Positions 63,041-64,000 of a DNA stretch of 64,000 nt are shown in pieces (position 1 is the stretch's first letter; each line of letters starts with the position of its first letter). The position numbers were made by a program, and so were the translations under genes. The notes under the pieces were generated by a model. The model did not search any database. It saw nothing but the letters and a program-made list of their open reading frames with translations, and was not told where the DNA came from. Where the stretch lies: assembly GCF_000383095.1 (NCBI RefSeq), contig NZ_AORL01000010.1, positions 372,001 to 436,000 on the forward strand, in the 5' to 3' direction. Source of the stretch: Sphingomonas sp. PR090111-T3T-6A (GTDB taxonomy: Bacteria > Pseudomonadota > Alphaproteobacteria > Sphingomonadales > Sphingomonadaceae).

Positions 63041-64000
63041 CTAGTTCGCCTGCGTAGTCGAAAGGGGGCTGGCGATCAGGGTGTGGAGTTTGGCGAACTC
63101 GGCACTTCCAATCATATCGGCCCGGATTTGCTCCATCGAGATATGCCCGTTTTCCAGCGCAGCCGCGTAGGCATCGAGCCCCTTTTGGTCGGGCGATCGG
63201 CCAAGGACCCAGCGATACCCCTGTTCGATCACTGCGCGAAGCGGGAGAGGAGGGTTCAGCTCCAGATACTCGCGCGAAATAAGGATTTCAGCGAACGTCT
63301 CCCTGAAGGCGGTTTCGATGCCCTTTTCATGAAATCTTGAGCGGAAGTTCTCGACTGCACTCGCCTCAATATCCCGGCGGAGGAGGACCCGGAAAAGCGT
63401 CGAGATCAGGACGGGATAGAGGCGCCCAACCAGATCCTCGCCTTGCTCTGGAAGGATTTCCTTAACGGCCATCCGAACTACCTGATGCCGATCGGCCTGG
63501 ATAGGCATGTAAGCCCGCAGAATCTGGCGAATGAAGGTGGCGTAGGGGTGGTTAAGCAACATCCTGTCGCCAAAGAAAAAAGCGTCTCTGATTTCCGCGG
63601 AGTCGTCAAGGATTTCGAAAAGAAACGTCTGATCATTGATGTCGCCAGGCCATTCGGTTAGCTGGCGCAATGTGTCATCGCTCACCGCCATGTAGCGAGC
63701 ATGCCATTCTTCGATAATCCGCCTTCCAATCGGGTGGCTCAGGTTGAACAGCGCGACGCCGTTATTGATTTCCCAAGGCTGGCAGTCATCCCCCATTGGG
63801 GTCAGAATCCCGGCCACATCGCCCTTAGATGCCAGATATGCCGCAAGATCGAAGTCCAGATCATGGACGAAGGCATCGGCGTCCATGTGGACAACCCAGC
63901 CGCAATACCCTGCGTCGAGCAAATCTTTGAGCATGAAGAGGCGGTTGAACGAGGCTTGCCATGGATAAAATCCTCGCTTTACCCCAACATAGTTTTCATA
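63041..64000 (-). CDS. Putative glycosyltransferase (DXD) with two DUF4214 repeats, N-terminus outside window
   Basis: At least 319 codons visible; the frame stays open to base 64000, where it reads YVGVKRGFYPWQASFNRLFM, aligned with the start of the 59536 protein. Shared features: WVVHMDADAFVHDLDFDL (DXD), NNGVALFNLSHPIGRRII, FIRQILRAYMP. Two DUF4214-like blocks follow (FRVLLRRDIEASAV and WVLGRSPDQKGLDAYAAAL), against one in the 59536 protein. Inverted paralogue of 59536-60393. Probably another enzyme of the same glycan pathway. Confidence 0.78.
   Translation of the reverse strand, partial: YENYVGVKRGFYPWQASFNRLFMLKDLLDAGYCGWVVHMDADAFVHDLDFDLAAYLASKGDVAGILTPMGDDCQPWEINNGVALFNLSHPIGRRIIEEWHARYMAVSDDTLRQLTEWPGDINDQTFLFEILDDSAEIRDAFFFGDRMLLNHPYATFIRQILRAYMPIQADRHQVVRMAVKEILPEQGEDLVGRLYPVLISTLFRVLLRRDIEASAVENFRSRFHEKGIETAFRETFAEILISREYLELNPPLPLRAVIEQGYRWVLGRSPDQKGLDAYAAALENGHISMEQIRADMIGSAEFAKLHTLIASPLSTTQAN

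Overview
The window is high-GC chromosomal DNA from an alphaproteobacterium, most likely a sphingomonad (Sphingomonas or a close relative). I base this on codon use, the many 4-base ATGA/GTGA gene overlaps, the glyoxylate gene aceA beside a short-chain fatty-acyl regulator, osmoregulated-glucan genes, and a Wzx/Wzy exopolysaccharide locus. No rRNA, tRNA, CRISPR array or intact insertion sequence was seen. Genes run on both strands with little non-coding space.

Layout. 1-4970 (minus): a tightly overlapping operon DUF4129 - DUF4350 - MoxR ATPase - DUF58 - SpoIIM-like membrane protein, a stress/envelope-type cluster whose last gene leaves the window. 5108-7333: a multi-pass membrane protein and a DctA-type dicarboxylate symporter, closed by a terminator. 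7643-24446: a complete Wzx/Wzy-dependent exopolysaccharide locus with an initiating phosphoglycosyl transferase, four further glycosyltransferases, a short lipoprotein export component with an adjacent outer-membrane beta-barrel, a co-polymerase fused to a BY-kinase, a GH26-like hydrolase, polymerase, flippase, pyruvyl transferase and acyltransferase. 24513-28477: redox and regulatory genes (Rrf2 regulator, NADH dehydrogenase-like flavoprotein, FMN reductase, low-Mr tyrosine phosphatase, LysR regulator). 28570-33934: aceA, its divergent ScfR/RamB-like regulator with two abutting palindromes between them, and an OPT transporter. 34013-40993: cell-envelope genes (opgH, an opgG broken by a one-base shift in a G7 tract, two L,D-transpeptidases, a D,D-carboxypeptidase). 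41270-45083: pstSCAB phosphate uptake operon. 45256-56583: a lower-GC methyltransferase-like membrane gene, L-serine dehydratase, a sugar dehydrogenase, a YedY-like molybdoenzyme with a cytochrome b partner, an SLC13 transporter, an FdhF/YdeP-type molybdoenzyme, a GT-C-like membrane protein and a tiny secreted His/Cys peptide.

56874-64000 looks like an accessory region. An FkbH-like protein, a SAM methyltransferase and a DXD-glycosyltransferase/DUF4214 protein are followed by a Panacea-domain antitoxin with a putative RelE-like toxin, a decayed DNA-methyltransferase remnant and an S24-like protein. A second, inverted paralogue of the glycosyltransferase/DUF4214 protein then runs off the end. 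This is the least familiar part of the window and the best candidate for new biology (a glycan-decorating island with a toxin-antitoxin insertion between two related glycosyltransferases).
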